DNA of 64,000 nt from positions 25,901,120 through 25,965,119 of the forward strand of contig NC_088778.1 of assembly GCF_954871325.1 (NCBI RefSeq), written 5' to 3'. The notes under the pieces are model-generated. The model was not told the DNA's origin and ran no database searches. It saw nothing but the letters and a program-made list of their open reading frames with translations. A program made the translations under genes and the position numbers. Of this stretch, positions 11,001-23,662 are shown piece by piece (position 1 is the first letter of the stretch; each line of letters begins with the position of its first letter). The DNA comes from Gordionus sp. m RMFG-2023 (lineage: Eukaryota; Nematomorpha; Gordioida; Chordodea; Parachordodidae).

Positions 11001-14000
11001 CTGTAGAAAAACAATGTAAATATTATCTAAACTTTATTATAGGATTGTATAAGATTGTGAATCCCAAAATTGCAACTCAAGGATCTAAGAGGGAAGGAGA
11101 GGGTCAAATTGATGTTGAGATTAGCATATAAGGCGGTGAAAATCAAAAAATTCATTTTTTTGAAATTTTGAAATTCAAAATTTTTTGCTTAACATATATT
11201 AGACATCGTTTAGCTTGTCAGATTTAAAAAATCAATCATAATAATTTAACCCTATAGCGCACCAAGTTCTGCTCAGACCTACATATTAATACTTTATTTT
11301 CTTTTAAACGCCTACTATACTTTAAACGAAACCAACTTCATACAATATATATTTTTAAAGGCTACATATTGCGGATTTACATTATATTCTTAATTTTTTC
11401 CTGTCGTGCATCTGACAATTTTTATATGATCCAAACAAAGAATAATAATTTTTCGAATTCATGTTTAAAAGAAAAAAATTGATGGTGGTCCGCTCTCATG
11501 CGCCATTTAATCGTTTATAAAAATCGATATCATCTGCATTTTATTATCAAATAAATGGAGTCTGAGAAGAGCGCTGAACTACCATGTTTTTAAATATTAT
11601 ATTAAACAAAAAAATAATTCGCGAAATAATTATCCTTTGTTTGGAAACTAAAAAAATTTTTAAAAATATTAGAAACCTCTTTAAAAAAATCTTCAGTTGG
11701 AAATAACCTTAGTAATAAAAAAAATCGACAGAAATTGATAATAAATGGATGCCTTTGGGAATAAAATGACCACTAAAACATCTCGATGATTATAATGTGA
11801 ATGTGAATACTACACAAAATTGAGATAAATAATATGGAAAACATTTAGAATAACATACAATGAATAGCTTATATTACCCTTATCCTGTAAAACTAAATTG
11901 CCGTAAAACGCGCAATATGTAAAAATAATTGTCCAATTGTGTGAAATTGCTCTTCAATTATTCTGATTCAATATTTCGCAATATTCGATATTCCATGTTA
12001 TAATAATAAAGGAAAAAATAAGAAACAACAAATTAATGATAACGATACTGCGAGTTACAAACAAGATTAATACCGATAACAGCCAAACTAATAACAAGAC
12101 TAACGATAATGTAATAAGAGAAACGATAAGATCAAAAGAGAGAAACACTAAAATCTTGAATATTCAAAATATTATATTTTCTATTTTTTTAAAAATTTTC
12201 TCACCGAATTCAAAAGGAATACGTAAAGTCTCACTATGACTTATAAAAACTTGAAAAAATTTATTTTAAATTTATCGCATACCCTCAACGAGCATCAATT
12301 TAAATAAATGACCATAAAAAAATTTGACATTTTTCTATTTTTAAATTTATCCATAATTTTATACTTGTAAATAAATGTAATGATGATATAAATTCAGTAT
12401 TCTGAATTAAAAAGTTACGCACTAGAGGGTTAAGGCCAATACGGTTCAATCTTTGAATTTAAGACCAATGATAACAAAACATAAGAATGAAGATTTGTGT
12501 ATATAAGCAAATAAATATTAAAAAAAATTTAAAAATTTGATTGGTTGATTAAATTTAAAAAATATTAATAACTAACTTGGAATTTGATTTTTCTGATTTT
12601 GATTCTCCATTTACCTTATGGTGCTTTGAGTGGTGGGAGGAATGGTGATCCCCTTCTTTAGATTTACTTCTAGATTTATTTTTTTCACTCTTTTTGTGTC
12701 TAAAATAGATTATTTATAATAATAACCAAATTATAATTCATCCATAATTTAAAATTTTTGTTCTCATATTGTGCAATTTGAGTGTTAATCTGAACCTTCG
12801 ACAAAACACCTAATTTATTAAATAAGAATAACTTTATTTTTTTTAGGTTTCAAATGGCAAGCACTTTATGCAATTCTTGTTTAGGAAAACGCTCTTTAAA
12901 ATTTGAGCATAGGATTTATTTCAAGAAAGTTAAAATTAGAAAACTGCACTTGTTAATATAAATATATATCTTATACATCATTTTATTTTGAAATTAATAT
13001 CATGGACCTGCAGGTCTGGTCTGGATATACGGGTCAGAAGACCGTATTTAGTTTTTTAAAGTATAACCGGGCTAGGCTTAAAAATTTTTTTTAAAATACC
13101 CAAGCCTGGCCGGGCCCTATATTTTAAAACCAAATATTTCAATATCATCTATAAAAAATTAAAAATAAATATAATATATTTATAAAAAAACCAAACGTGC
13201 CTGAAATTTAAAAAAAAAAATAATCTGGGCTGGGTCACAAAATATAAAATCTGGATCAAACCAAAAAAAATTTTTCCCAAAAAAATCCGGGCTGGGCAAA
13301 TGGTGTTTCTGCAGGTCTATGATATATATATTTCTTTTTAAATAAAGATTGTTAATATGTATAGACTAATGGTATTTCATTTAGATTTGCGGGAGGGGGA
13401 GAGTGTTCTTAGATTCGTGAAGTTGGAAGATGCCGAATGAGTGGCAAGCAGGTTATTAAAAATATTAAGTCCAATTTTCGTTTTAATTTTACTATTAAAT
13501 CTTTATAAAAGCAAAAAAATTAATAGAACGCAATTTAATACAAAAAAGTGCAATTAATAAAATGTGTTTCATAAAAAAAATTGTTAGCGTGTTGGTAAAT
13601 GACAAATCACGAATAAAAAAATTTTCTCTTTATTAATATTAAATTAACGGGGATGTTTCTTTAAGTCCAGAGGATATATTTCAGATAAAAGAAGAAATGA
13701 TTAGAATCCTTACTCAAGGAAAGAATAGCGTTGTTAAAGTTACTCAAAAGAGTATCTAGTTATATAACATGGTTACCTTATATGAATTATAGCAGGGATG
13801 CGAACCCGACAAAATTTTTGCCCGGGTTCGGTTCGGGTTCGGTTCGGGGTATAAAAAAAAGGTGGGTTCGGTTCGGGTTCGGTTTAGGGAAATATTTTTG
13901 AACCCGGGTTTGGTTCGGGTTCGGTTCGGGTTCAAGAATTTTTGAGTTGATAAAAAAAATTCTATATTTAAATCATAATAAAAAACTAAACATAAATTTG

Positions 14001-17000
14001 ATATAAAAAATAAATTTTTTATTTTATTTATAGGCAAATATAGTTAAAAATACAAAGCATATAGTCATGTATCAATTTTATAAATTTTATTTAGACGTAT
14101 TAGCATAATTTCTTCCAAGAGTTGTTCACTCATCCTCGATCTATGTGGTGAAAGAATGAATTTCAAATGTGAAAAAGATCTTTCAACGCTAACCTATGCT
14201 AAATGTATTTATATGTGAAAATATGAAAAATTAACTTGGGTTGCAGGAACAGCAAATAAGATTTTAGATAAAATATATAATTCAGGGTGTTCCAGCTTAG
14301 CAGACTCCCAAAAATGCAAAATATTTTCCTTCTTATCTAATCTTTTATAATCGCTAAATCCAGTAATTATTGTTCCAATACTTTTCTCAGCAATCGTTGG
14401 CCCTCTTTTAAGTATTTTCTCCTGCCTTTCTTTAAGTTGTATCAATTTCTCTAAATCATCTTCTTGTTCAATAACTTCATCGGAACTAATATCATCAGAT
14501 AAAATCGGCGTTGTTAAGCTTTTAATTCGTCTCCATAAATTGACAAGATGTTTTTTCGCACAAATCTTATCATCATCACTAAGTAATACCTGTAATATTT
14601 AAGGATTTATATTGTTTATATTTAAATATTTCATAAAATAACAATTTTAATATAAATCTAAAATAATTAATTTACTAAGCTTTTAATTAACCTTGTATCT
14701 TGGGTCCAGGTATATGGCAGCTAAGAGAATTTCGTTCTTTATAAACCTTTCTTCTCTGTTCTTAAGACAAGAATATAGTAATTGAGCATAATGGTTTGGA
14801 TTTTTTTCCAGTTCGATGCAGCATACCATGCTGCATAAAAATCTGTCAGTGTTAACTGTTCAGATTGGAATTGTTTGGTTGCGATTTTTAGCGGTTTTAA
14901 AATTTCAACAATCGTTATTATCTCTTTCCAATTTTCAGTCAATAAATAATCAGATTGCTCTGTAAAAAAATCTTCGATATTGGGTTTTAGTAAAATCAGC
15001 CTTTCTAACATATCATGGGTTGAATGCCATCTGTGGCAATCTAACACAGGCTTAGGGAGTTTCATATTTTTTAATAACTTTTGGTAAGTGGGATGTCTTA
15101 ATTTTAAATTTAGGCTCCTAGCTTTTGCAATGGTTTTCACAATAGGTGATAATTTTATAGCATCTTGAAGTGCCAGCTGAAGTGTGTGAGCTGCACACCG
15201 TACACTATAAATCGGATAGGATATAATAGTTGATAAAAAAGTATTTTGTATATCATCAATATCATATTTATATACATTTACATCCATATTTTTCTCATCT
15301 GCTGATTCACTCCTTATATCATAATCAGTTTCAGGTTGCAGGAGCTTTATAGCTCTTAAAAAATTACAACCATTATCAGAAGTAATTGTGTATATTTGTT
15401 GAATATTAATTTTAAATTTTAGTAAAGTTTTTAATATATTCTCTTTTATATATTCTCCTGTAAATCTCTCTTTCAGCTCTACAATTCCAAGAGTCCTCAA
15501 ATTTATAATGGACTTTGATATAAATTGAATATTTACACCAAGAATTGACCTATCTAGTCGTTGAACTGCATCAACTTTTAAACTTATTAATTTTCCTTCT
15601 ACCTCTCTCGATATTTTGTCTCTAATTGATTGGGCTGTTTTATTAATAGTTCTGGATAAATTTTCTTTGTTTATAACTAAATTGAGCCCAGATAGGAGTG
15701 GATTTATAATTCTTTGAAATCCCGAATCTTCAATAATTGATAAAGGCCGGCCATTTACAGTAACAAGTTCTAGTATAGAACTCATCAAATCATTAGATGA
15801 TATATTTATACTTATATGCTTTTTTGGAAAAAAGGTTTCTATATTAATTTAAGGTTTTTTTGCCAATAACAATTCCTGATATTTGGTTTTTTCATTTAAA
15901 TAATTTAAATATTCATTGTTGTGATTTCTTTCCAGGTGTCTTTCTAAATTTGACAAGTGATTACCAGACATTTTTACTTTGCAATATGAACATATTGATT
16001 TTTTTTCTATTGTATTAAGGGTAAAATGCTTATCAAATATGACTTTATCTTTAATCTTAAATCTATAAAAAGAGAACAATTTTTTTAAATAGCAATGATT
16101 TCAGAATTAAAAAAGAGATATTTATAAATTTAATTTCATTTATAATATGCACTTCATTATTATCTTGTAAAAATTAAACTGAACCAAAAATAAATGATTA
16201 GCATATATAAATTTTAAAATCATTTTAATAAGTTCACAAAAACTGCCCTACATTTAACAATTTTTAAGTTAGATGTTTAGAATTTTTTAAATTAACAATA
16301 TAATAATTTTTACTTTGATTTGTTAACCATTTTCTTCTAATTAATAATCTTTAAGAATAATAAGATAAAAATTTAAAAATAAATGGCGTAAATTAATTCA
16401 ATTGTTTAAAATTTTTTAACACTCCAATAGGAATCGAGAATAAATTTAAAAATGGCATAAATGAATTAAGTTGTTTAAAATTTATTAAGACTTCATTTAA
16501 TTGGAAATTTGAAAATATAATATTTGTATTTACATATATTAATATATGATTTTAAATAATACACTGAACCCGATTGAACCCGGGTTCAATAAAATTCTTA
16601 GGTTCGGTTCGGGGTTTTGAAAATTTTATAAATGGGTTCAGGTTCGGTTCGGGTTCAGAGTTTTTTTCTAAAAACCCGGGTTCACTTCTCCGGGTTCGGG
16701 TTCGGTTCGAATCCCTGAATTATAGGTTAGGCGGTATTATCACTTTAGCGCCTTGCTGCTCCTTCTGCCATTATATAAAATTATTTGTTAAAATGATTGG
16801 ATCCGAGGCGGCATTTGATTTAGTGGCCTGAAGTGTAGAGCTTATTGGTCAAAGTTAAAGCCCTTGGGGACCTGAAGTCGGGCTCTGGCTTAAAAGATTA
16901 AATCAGGACAAACTTAAATTTTTAAAAAATGCAAAATGACATTTTTGCTTCTTTTCAATAATTAGAATTTCTCTGAATTTAAAACAAAGCAATTTATTAT

Positions 17001-19406
17001 TTTTTTAATTTTATTTAACTTTATTTAAAAAAATGGGTTTTATTTTATATTTTACTATTAAAAATGTCGGTCCAGGTCTATTAAGAAAATTGAACTCAGG
17101 CCTAAAATAAAATTAAAATTTTGCTCTGTATCCCAAGCTCGCATTTAAAAATTATTTAAAAAAATTTTGGCGGGGTCCTAGACTCGGGCAAAAAAAAGGA
17201 ATTTGCGGGACTCTAGGTTGGCGTTGTTTTCACTTTTTTTGATATAACGGTAACTAATTATTCTTTAGGAAATGTGATACAAATATAACTAATAAGTAAA
17301 ATATCTCTCATCTATTAAAATGTAATTTCCGATTCTAGGTGGAATGACCCACTCAGCCAAACGCTCCTTTAAAACGTTTTTTTGTAGTCTAGGGGAGCTT
17401 TTTTGGAGGGAAAATGGATATCTTTTAGAAACAATTTTGAAAGTGAAAGTCAAATAAAAAAATTTACCAAGCCCAACTTTGAATGAAAAATAAATATTAC
17501 AATTGTATTATTTATATTTTTTTAAAAGTGCGAATAAATATTAATTGCAATATTTTTCTTCAGGACAATTATTTCTTTATTTAAATTGTATTTTTTGATC
17601 CACAAATTTTTCACCACTCCAATATTTATAATTGATTTTAATTTACCATATCTTTGAACTATAATAAAAAAATCTATTTAAAAAAAACACTTTTACAAAA
17701 GTGTATTTCGTTTTTTTTATTCTCCAAAAGTTAATATTCACATTTAAAATATTTGCAATGTTTATGGATTTATGTAGTGTGGTTAAAAATCTTCATTTAG
17801 CCAAATTAAAAAAGATTAAATCAAGATTTTAGAAAATATATTATAACCTAAGCCTCAAAATTTAGCCAAAAGTCCTAAAATGTAGTTGGATATATTTTTT
17901 TAAATATCTTACTCCTGATATTTGTTAATTTATGTGGCATTGTAAAAAAACAAGTGTAATTTAGAATAAAAATAATTAATTGCCAGAAATAATAAAAAAT
18001 ATATTTGAATAATTAACTAATTAAATGTTTTAAATTAATTACTAACTTTTTCTTCCTAATTTTTAATCTTTGAGGAGATATGCTTCTCTGCAAAATAAAA
18101 ATAGATTAAATATAGAAGAATTCACATTTCATAAGAAAAATTTAGGTAAATTTGATAAAAATAGATCTCATATAAAAGTTAGATTTTTAATAAAATACTT
18201 TAATTTATAAAGAATTAAACATATTCCAACTATATTAACGTCATTGAAAAGATGGTTAAAGAGAGCAATCTTGAGTTTCAAAAGGATTTGTTTTATTTCA
18301 TAAAATATTACTAATGCAACTAATTGTTTATAATTAATAAAGGTTCCACTACTAATTACTATATTAACTTATAAAATATTATTAAATCCCACTTATGAAC
18401 ATAGATTTGATAATTTATTAAAAGTTAAAAATTTTCTACCAAAAATAAATAAGCTTATATAAAATTTTAAAAAAAACCAGAAGGTAGTTTTCAATTTTAA
18501 ATTTAAGTGTGTAATTATTTTTTTTAATAAATGAATAACTAAACAAGATAGAAAATTGAAGAACAAAGTTTAACATAATCAAAGAAGAGGAGATTGGCAA
18601 ACATAATCATAAAATAAATATACTTTTCTCTTGTGTGTATCATCTTCTTCGGCTGTAGAAACATTCTCATCCATATCAATATTTAATGCACTTATTCTCG
18701 GTTCCAAATTTTCAGATTCTTCTAAAACATCTCTTTTCTTAATGAAATATATAATTCATTAAATTGTAATTATATTATCTATTACTTGAATACGTGGTAA
18801 TATTACATCACAGTATCTGTCATCATGCAAAAGTTTGTCTATCAATGCATCCATATAAAGTAATTCAAATTCTAAATGTGTAATTATTTTTAATAAAAAG
18901 CATTATAGATACTTCCTTGTCTATTCATGTATCGTAATTTTCTATAATCATTATAAAGAGGCTCCAAATATTTATAGCAATCTAAAGATGTCCCCGTTAA
19001 TCTTAAATAAAAAGCTCCAAGAGCCCGCATATATCTAAAATTTAATAATAAGAAAATATTACATACAATTACATACTTAAAATTTTCATTCTTTATTAAT
19101 TCAACTATTATATCTTTCTCTGGCTGAATTTGCAACATCTTTAAAACTAAGCATAGAAATGGAGTAGGTTTAACATTTCCGCCATAAACACCACCTAGAT
19201 ATCTTATTTCTAGCACCTTATCAACAATTAATTCAGCTAGATAGATGTTTAATAAAAAAAATTAATATATTAAAACCAGAAAGGGCAAAGCATTCTTCCT
19301 TCCAATATCTTGAATCATATATTCTGGTCCTTATAATTTTTTCAATTAAATATTGAGGATTTGTTCCTTTTATAGTCCTAGCATCTTTAACAGTCCGATT
19401 AGCCAT
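10928..19406 (-). CDS. PRPF38A: Pre-mRNA-splicing factor 38A (Prp38), eight exons
   Basis: Subunit of the U4/U6.U5 tri-snRNP, needed to activate the spliceosome; nuclear. Coding exons in order: 19277-19406, 19077-19236, 18913-19034, 18786-18871, 18624-18737, 18047-18087, 12577-12699, 10928-11000. All are bounded by GT and AG, phases agree at every junction, and the sum is 849 bases, or 282 residues plus stop (human protein about 312). The start begins MANRTVKDAR, the family's usual opening. Other hallmarks seen are GGVYGGN, KPTPFLCL, LKMLQIQPEKDIIVE, LTGT and CYKYLEPLYNDYRK. The PRP38 domain covers roughly residues 1-180, followed by an acidic LEPRISAL segment and a Lys/Ser/His-rich tail. The last exon adds a HIND-like end with LGIQPL near the C-terminus, absent from the human protein as I recall it. 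Intron 6 (12700-18046) hosts a same-strand hAT transposon. No exon shows a frameshift or stop. Identity is very secure; the tail exons rest on phase and splice signals. Confidence 0.95.
11001..12576 (-). other. PRPF38A intron 7
   Basis: AT-rich, no recognisable element. Overlapping opposite-strand frames near 11954-12239 arise from repeated ACAA/GATAA words and are not credible genes. Confidence 0.7.
13004..13320. mobile_element. Diverged CAGAGACCTGCAG-type element in PRPF38A intron 6
   Basis: It starts ATGGACCTGCAGGTCTGG and ends CTGCAGGTCTATG, with GGCCGGGCCC and GGGCTGGGCAAATGG inside. The sequence order matches 49842-50059. Target copies are not clear. Confidence 0.65.
13793..16717 (-). 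mobile_element. Complete young hAT transposon, copy 1 (inside PRPF38A intron 6)
   Basis: 2925 bp. Ends are CAGGGATGCGAACC on the left and, inverted, CAGGGATTCGAACC on the right. The sub-terminal regions are made of repeated CGGGTTCGGTTCGGG units. Perfect 8-base target copies, AATTATAG, lie at 13785-13792 and 16718-16725. It encodes a BED-finger hAT transposase on the minus strand, the same strand as PRPF38A. Copy 2 at 58426-61335 is nearly identical throughout, so both are recent. Confidence 0.95.
14065..16079 (-). pseudogene. hAT transposase gene, copy 1
   Basis: BED-type zinc finger CSYC ... HLERNH near 15960-16010. The catalytic region follows, with DAVQRLDRS, TSDNGCNFLRA, the RCAAHTLQLALQDAI block and DCHRWHSTHDMLERL. 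The C-terminus has SVERSFSHLKFILSPHRSRM. Two small introns are inferred: 14590-14691 and 14194-14235, both with GTTAAT donors and AG acceptors that restore the reading frame. The last exon ends at TGA 14065. About 620 residues if whole. Compared with copy 2 it has a stop after the finger region (near 15850) and a 4-base deletion near 14824, so it cannot give full-length protein. The true start is unclear; no ATG precedes the finger in frame, and an acceptor-like TTTTTATAG near 16062 suggests an upstream exon. Confidence 0.85.
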
Positions 19407-21674
19407 TAAATTAGAAAGAAAAGATAATCGACAAAATGTCGAAATTAAAATAACTATAATAAATCAGCTGGATAAAATTATTTACTGGTTTTAGTCTTTA
19501 AATCATTTATATACCCAATTTTCAAAAATTTAAGGATATTGATCTAATTTGTTTTGTATTGTCCTATAAATTCTGGAAAAGGTGATAATTTAAAATTTTT
19601 TAAACTTATTTTTTAATTAATGAATGGAATGAAATTCGATAATATTTCAACTCTCAAACATTTTATAACATATATTCGCTCAACACAACATGATTATCCA
19701 ATATATAATCATAGGAAAGTGATATATGAATGCAAAAGAGGAGGTCGTAATTTCAATTTACCTAAATAGGTTTAAGAGATACGAAATTTTTAAACAAATG
19801 TGCAATAGCATACTTATTTTCAAACTCAAGCTTAATAAAAATCACTATGTTTTTATGCTAGAAAAATTTAATAGTGTTCTATATTTGATTAAAATTTTTA
19901 AAAGTTAAGAAAAGAAAGTCAGTTTTTTTAGTGGAGGGCTTAATTTAAAATTTTGTATAATAAAATTAATTTACTATTTATAATTAACTTGATTTTTTCT
20001 ATTATACAAAATTTCATTATATATATATATTTAACCAAGAAAAAAATATATATTAATGAGTTTAACAACGTATTAGTCAGTGATTTTATATCTGAATCTA
20101 TTGACTAAAGTCAGAATTATTCTAATGTATAAAATGTTTTATATTAATTAGATAATGATACAATCAATGATGATTTAACCTCAGAAATTGATATATTACT
20201 GGTCAAGCAAAAACAAATGCTTTATCAAATGGTGCGGTTCATAAACCAAACGGGAAAACCAATAAAAGCCAAAAAATGGGTATTTATATTTATGAAAATA
20301 TAATTTATTATTTTTATTAGATATGAATTAAAAATGGGTAACTTTATGAAAGAAAATTATTACAATTATCGCATAAAATTTGACATAAAAAAGAATATCA
20401 AATTCTTAAAATAATTTATGAATCTGATAATGAATATATTTAATTTTACTTATGTATAATATTTTATATTAAATAGTATATTTTAATTAATAAAAATTTT
20501 AATAAATAAAATATATTTATATTGTTGAATATTCTATAACTGTTGGGGTACAAATAGTCTAACATTTTAAAGAAGCATTATTATCATTTTTTAGCTGGTT
20601 CTTGAGATTTAAAAAAATTTTAAAAAAAATTCTAATGTCTGGTAGAGATGACTTTTTAGCCTTGAAATATTACTTACATGGTTTGCCCATATTTTCGCAC
20701 ATAATCACTTATTATGAGGGCGTAAAATACATAATCAATATTTTTTGTATTTTCTATTAGAATATGATATTAAAAAAAAATACCCCTATCTATATCGATC
20801 TTTCGAACAAATTTATATTCATAACGTAAATTTATATAAAAAAAAATAATTTTTTACATTAAACATAATTTATTCATTAAAAAAAATTTCAATAAATTTA
20901 TTTGCTTTAAATTTGGTACATCAATGGTATTTCATAAAAGTATATTACAAAATAATCAAAATAATCTTAGAAAATTTTTAGCTCAACAATTAATATTTAA
21001 TCATATGAAATATTATTATTTTAACAATCAATGGCGTCATGGCTAAGGAACGATTTATATATTCTTTACATGAGAAAAATATCTTTCACAATAATATCTA
21101 AAACGAATTTTCGATTCAATAAATTTTTATCCATAATTCGATCGAATTATTCGTATAGTTTATTTTTTCATATTATTCAAAATTTATAGTATTTATTCCT
21201 AAATAATTGAAAGCTATTCATGAATATTTAAAATTATGTGTAAGTATTTAACATGTTCTCTATAAAGCATTTTTTTTAAACCTTATTTCTGCATCTATAA
21301 ATCACTTTTTAAATTTTAATAATAATCTTTTATAAGTAAATATATTATAATTTTGGTAGGCAAGAAATCTTCCAAGATGAAATCATACATTTAAAAAAAT
21401 ATATATTCAAGGATTCATTTTAAAAAGTTTTCAAGATTTTTTATTTTGAAAATATCTTTAAAGAATTTAATTATCGAATCGAATAATGTTTTTATTATTT
21501 GTAGGGATATAAATAAGGAATTATTCGATTCGATAATACGAATGATGTAAATATTTTGTAGGTATATCAATCTTGAACTATCGTTAATTAAAAGGGGGAA
21601 AAATATTATGCAATAATTTTATCAAAATATTAAATTGTTTACTTTTGTATTTGAGGAAGTACCAACTAATTATT
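19407..21674. other. Region upstream of PRPF38A
   Basis: Holds the PRPF38A promoter side and the weak exon candidate at 20143-20280. The rest is AT-rich. 21060-21560 contains ATTCGAATTATTCG-type words like those of the 41.3 kb MITE. Confidence 0.5.
20143..20280 (+). other. Possible exon of an unknown protein
   Basis: After an acceptor-like TTAATTAG, one frame reads NDDLTSEIDILLVKQKQ and on to QTGKPIKAKKW, before a GTATTT that could be a donor. The segment looks like an amphipathic helix followed by a basic loop. About 50 bases on, another frame reads YELKMGNFMKENYYNYR after TTATTAG, but the phases do not join as drawn. It lies head-to-head with PRPF38A, about 740 bases from its start codon. 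No family recognised; it may be a decayed exon. Confidence 0.3.
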
Positions 21675-22310
21675 AACGTGCGCATCTATATGAGCGGTAG
21701 GGATAGGAACAGTTTGCATCCAATTCTTTTTGAGGGGGATAGGGATTTAAGTGGGATAGACTAGGGGTAGTGTTAATTTTGTAGGGTTATTAAATTTTAG
21801 ATAAAATAGGGCAAAATGTATTGTTGTAAATTTTTTTTTTTTAAATAATATATTTTTATTCAATATAGTTTAATACTTTTATCATAGACTATTTTATAAT
21901 ACAATTGTTTTGCTAAACAACCACCAAATTTATGTATTGCAAAACACCAAATAAAACAATTTATGGAAATTTCTGCTATCATTTTAAGTGTAATCAAAAA
22001 GGAGATTTCTATTATTAGACTCAGTAGCGACACTGCCCTGTAAAAATTTGGAAATTTAATTTTTAAACTACTAAAAAAAGGAATTTTGGATAATGTTAAC
22101 TAAAAAAAAGTAGTAATTTTAAAAAATAAATTTTTATATGCCAAACAATATACTATAATAATGTATTCATAGAAAATGTGGGGGTTTTTTATTAAATTCC
22201 TGTTCTAAATAACTTTTTTTATGTTCACTTTTGATAGATAAAAGTTATTCTTTTTATGAAGGGAGTATTATTATAAGAGTAATTAATAATGTGCAAATAT
22301 CGCAGTGGAT
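21675..22310. mobile_element. Old relative of the 7.8 kb MITE
   Basis: It starts GTGCGCATCTATATGAGCGG and follows the 7826-8378 element in order: a G-rich start, TTATCATAGACTATTTTATA, TTTCTGCTATC, ATACTATAATAATG and GGGGGTTTT. It is much diverged and has small insertions, and its right end is unclear. No target copies found. Confidence 0.6.
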
Positions 22311-23189
22311 AATATTTTAGAAAAGAATATTAGTTAATGTCATTCCTAACCTCCTACATTATAAAAAAATATAAATCTTATATTATTTTCCACAAATCTC
22401 ATAAGGTTTCGTACATATATTTAAGAACTCTTTTGTAAAAAAATCACAATTTTATTTTTATTCAATAAGTTTATAGATATTTTTTTATAGATTATTTCGA
22501 TTTTTTTTCATGCAATAGATTTTAAGCTTATAAATTTATTTAAAATTTTTTAAAATTATTTTATAGATATTCCGTTGACTTTTAATAAAAAAATTATGAT
22601 TATTCAAAAATTATTTTTTTATAAAAGTTCGTTTTGAAAAATAATTTGTTCAGATAAACGATAAAGAGAGGTTAAAAATTGGAAAATTTTTATAATTGTA
22701 TAAATTTTATAGCATAATATATCTTATTCTTTTCTCATGTAAAATTAGCGGTCCTTATAATAGACTAATATTTTGAGCACGGGGCGCCCTCGCGGCCTTG
22801 TTTACTGGCCTGAGACTATTGTTAAATACAATTGTCACCTCACATATATGAAAATGATATTTTTATTGTAATTATAAGAAAAAAAGCATAAATATTTTAT
22901 ATTTATAATTCGATTTCATTATAAATGTGAAATAGTTTTTTAAAAAATAAAGATTAACAATTTTCGTCTTTTAATCCTTTAAAGTCCAAGTTTTTTTAAT
23001 GAGTTATATTACCTTAGATGAAAAATTTATAGTTTCAATTTTATTTTACAATGTATTTATATAAAAAAAAATAATGATTCCATTTGGCATATATGGGCTC
23101 CGATATGCAAAAATAATGTTCTTAAGAATAAAAAGGCTATCATTAAAATAAATATGTCAGATTCCATTTGTAGTAATAGAATGTATATC

Positions 23190-23662
23190 TGTTAAGGTTG
23201 GCAGGGAGTAGTGTTGTTAAACGGCTCGTTTTGAGCCGATTTTTAAAAACGGCTAACTCACTACTTCATCCAGAAAAATATTAAGTATGTCTGAAGATTC
23301 AGCTAATAGAAAGAACAGCTGTCTAGACATATATTATCAAAATCTTGAGGCTTAAGCAATAATTTTCTGGCTAAAAGATTGAGTTAGCCGTTTTTAAAAA
23401 TCGGTTCAAAACGAGCCGTTTAACAACACTAGCAGGGAGTTAGACAAGATTTAAAACTTTTATTAAATAAATATATTTTAAAAATATTTAACTCCAAATA
23501 TACAATAAATTTATTCTTTATATATACAAAAAATCTATTAAAAAAATTAAATGTAACTATTAAGTGAAGTTAATATAAATTGTGTTAATTAAATGAATGC
23601 GACATATAAAAATTTGCGCTATATAACAACCAGTATAATATAATAATTATCCATGTTTAACA
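23190..23662 (-). repeat. LTR (3' LTR on the minus strand), MITE-interrupted
   Basis: Matches 25418-25669 once the MITE at 23209-23431 and one copy of its 8-base target are set aside. The inner boundary (TTTAACA) adjoins a purine tract on the minus strand. Confidence 0.85.
23209..23431. mobile_element. TAGTGTTG hAT MITE, copy in the LTR
   Basis: 223 bp, TAGTGTTGTTAAACGGCTCG to its inverse CAACACTA, with about 50-base inverted ends around GAGCCGATTTTTAAAAACGG. Perfect 8-base target copies GCAGGGAG at 23201-23208 and 23432-23439. It inserted into the left LTR after that LTR was formed. Confidence 0.95.

Larger units (their letters stand above)
12700..18046 (-). other. PRPF38A intron 6 (5.3 kb)
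   Basis: Holds the diverged CAGAGA-type element (13004-13320) and hAT copy 1 (13793-16717). 16730-17230 contains GC-richer scraps (GGACCTGAAGTCGGGC, GGCGGGGTCC), probably an old element. The remainder is AT-rich with no exon seen. Confidence 0.8.

Noticed and set aside
11954-12239. Overlapping hydrophobic and Asn/Thr-rich frames on opposite strands
   Set aside because: Arise from repetitive AACGATAAT-type words inside a PRPF38A intron; no splice support.
13756-14037. Frame with repeated EPNPNRTR
   Set aside because: Translation of the GGTTCGG array at the left end of hAT copy 1; the same applies to frames at 16574-16831, 49151-49399 and 58311-58568.
19726-19908. 60-codon plus-strand frame upstream of PRPF38A
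   Set aside because: AT-driven composition, no splice signals or recognisable motif.
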